Assembly: GCA_038040485.1 (NCBI GenBank)
Contig: JBBPIE010000002.1
Coordinates: 248,001 to 312,000 of the forward strand
Direction: 5' to 3'
DNA length: 64,000 nt
Source: Onstottus_B arcticum
Lineage (GTDB): Bacteria > Acidobacteriota > Blastocatellia > UBA7656
Under the pieces are notes generated by a model. The model had not been told where the DNA came from and searched no databases. It was given only the letters and a program-made list of their open reading frames with translations. Position numbers and translations under genes: made by a program. Of this stretch, positions 62,851 to 64,000 are shown piece by piece. Every line of letters starts with the position of its first letter. Position 1 is the first letter of the stretch.

Positions 62851-62880
62851 GAAGAGGGCGGCCTCGCGGCCGCCCTCTTC
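62851..62880. terminator. Bidirectional rho-independent terminator
   Basis: A perfect 13-base-pair stem (62851-62863 with 62868-62880), loop TCGC, followed by GTTT on the + strand. It is placed between the convergent PilZ gene and the TolC-like gene and would stop both. Confidence 0.85.
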
Positions 62881-62903
62881 GTTTGAGATGCATCCGACCC
62901 GGC

Positions 62904-63998
62904 TTACTTCTTGGGGTTGTCCGCCGAAGTAACCTGCAGGTTGTTGCTGACTAGCGTCATTCCAGTCACGCGCTGAAGGTCGGCCAGAGCCTTGTTGTAG
63001 TCGGTCAACGCCCGCACTTCAGTGCCTTCGGCTACGGAGAAATCCGTCTGCCGTTGCAAAACGAGAAAGGTCGTCGATAGCCCGGCTCGGAACTTCTCCT
63101 GCTCGCCCTTGAGTTGGGCGGCGGCGGCGATTCGGCCTGCTTGCGCCGCCTCGAACCGCAGCCTCGCCGCTTCGACCGCTTGAAGAGCATTCCGAACATC
63201 GATCTGCACTGTCTGCACCAACTGGCGCTGACGGGCATCCAGTTGGCGGGATTCGGCCATTGACCGGCCGAGATTGCCTTCAGCCGTGCGATTCCTCCAC
63301 GGGAAGCTGATCCGTACGCCAACCTGATAGGTCTTGAAGTCCTGCCCGAACAAATTGCTCAGCGCCTGTCCGTATCCTCCGATGAATCGTTCGGGAACGG
63401 ACAGACCGGTTAAGGTTGACGGGGCCCCAGCCAGGCCGTTGTTTGTGTACAAGCCATACAGGTCAACTTGTGGCTTCAGTTGATTCTGGTAGAAGCTGAT
63501 GTCCAAATTCTTTTGCTCAGTCTGAAGTCTGATTTGATCCAGCTCCGGGCGGTTCTTGAGCGCGAGCACGGTCGCCTCGTCGAGCTTGAAGGACTGCATA
63601 CTAAGCTGAGGCTCGTCGCTCGGTTGAATCGCAGCGTTCCACAGCTTGTCTGTGGCTTCCTTTATGAGCAACCCCTTCAACACATTTTCGGCGGTTGTTA
63701 TGCCCTGGAGAGCGACGATCACATCGCCCTTGCGGGATTCGAGCGCGGCTTCCGCCGAGCGCAAATCTATGGGTGGAAGCGTGCCGGCTTCAACCATTTT
63801 CTGATTGTTCTCAAGCTGTGTGCGCGTAAGCTCGACAGACTTGCGCGCTATCTCTTCGTTTCGAATGGCGAAGACCAGATCCCAGTACGCGAGCTGAACC
63901 TGGTTGATGATCTCAATGACTCGCTGGCGGAACTGGCTGTCGGACAGATCCAGCGTCTTCTTCGCTAACAGTATAGACCGCCGGTTCTGGTCAAGGTT
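62904..63998 (-). CDS. TolC-family outer membrane efflux protein, 5' truncated by window edge
   Basis: At least 364 residues; the frame stays open to base 63998, beyond the first internal methionine at 63797, so the N-terminus is outside the window. The visible sequence is the typical helical coiled coil of TolC (QLENNQKMVEAGTLPPIDLR, then RSMAESRQLDARQRQLVQTV) with beta strand inserts (GVRISFPWRNR). The closing VLQRQTDFSVAEGTEVRALTDYNKALADLQRVTG is characteristic. It would form the outer-membrane channel of an efflux system; the pump genes are presumably upstream beyond the window. Confidence 0.88.
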   Translation of the reverse strand, partial: NLDQNRRSILLAKKTLDLSDSQFRQRVIEIINQVQLAYWDLVFAIRNEEIARKSVELTRTQLENNQKMVEAGTLPPIDLRSAEAALESRKGDVIVALQGITTAENVLKGLLIKEATDKLWNAAIQPSDEPQLSMQSFKLDEATVLALKNRPELDQIRLQTEQKNLDISFYQNQLKPQVDLYGLYTNNGLAGAPSTLTGLSVPERFIGGYGQALSNLFGQDFKTYQVGVRISFPWRNRTAEGNLGRSMAESRQLDARQRQLVQTVQIDVRNALQAVEAARLRFEAAQAGRIAAAAQLKGEQEKFRAGLSTTFLVLQRQTDFSVAEGTEVRALTDYNKALADLQRVTGMTLVSNNLQVTSADNPKK

Positions 63999-64000
63999 GA

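Overview
The window looks like chromosomal DNA of an Acidobacteriota member, most likely class Blastocatellia. This is inferred from gene content, not from a marker gene. The signs are a PadR regulator paired with a long MacB/FtsX-type permease (the acidobacterial duplicated orphan permease type), an Oar-like TonB receptor with a carboxypeptidase-regulatory N-domain, two DUF1800/DUF1501 gene pairs, many secreted alpha/beta hydrolases, and intergenic DNA full of long perfect palindromes. There are no rRNA or tRNA genes that I can see. Two runs of exactly 100 N (34408-34507, 45610-45709) are assembly gaps, and both sit inside tandem repeats.

Layout. 1-10.7 kb is mainly biosynthesis: the 3' part of a DAHP synthase, a ferredoxin/MBL fusion, a di-haem peroxidase, then leucine biosynthesis split around a LysR gene (leuB and leuA leftward; lysR, two small membrane proteins, leuC, leuD and a plsC-like gene rightward). 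10.8-19.7 kb holds an alpha/beta hydrolase with a frame-broken signal peptide, a PqqD-like (RRE) protein ending in a six-cysteine knottin-like tail, PadR plus permease, a DJ-1/PfpI lipoprotein, a two-gene locus for a 13-cysteine secreted peptide and a secreted partner, and a PQQ-type beta-propeller. 20.2-23.8 kb is an accessory island: a SEC-C-tailed protein, a small unknown, a HEPN-motif protein, a REP-associated transposase (RAYT) framed by inverted REPs, and an antitoxin with the remnant of a BrnT-like toxin. 23.8-30.7 kb has tandem secreted paralogs, an AlkZ-like protein, a WaaF-type heptosyltransferase, a sugar nucleotidyltransferase, Uma2 and thiolase. 31.0-34.1 kb is a single-gene DUF4062/STAND-NTPase/TPR protein, a defence-type architecture. 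34.6-43.9 kb has DDAH-like, ceramidase-like, TonB receptor, CocE-type hydrolase and MepA-like genes.

The most notable locus is 43.96-46.41 kb: a redoxin fused to a second conserved domain, followed by a UGSC-family selenoprotein whose reading frame crosses an in-frame TGA at 46165-46167. Two short hairpins start just after the TGA. The two genes are separated by a 25-bp tandem repeat. 46.7-64 kb carries MATE, RidA, amidohydrolase, esterases, methyltransferase, panC, two DUF1800/DUF1501 clusters (one with a haem-motif protein), peptide deformylase, PilZ and a partial TolC.

Gene starts were moved downstream of the longest open frame wherever a ribosome binding site, signal peptide or family N-terminus argued for it. 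All family names are from recognition of motifs by eye; no database search was possible.
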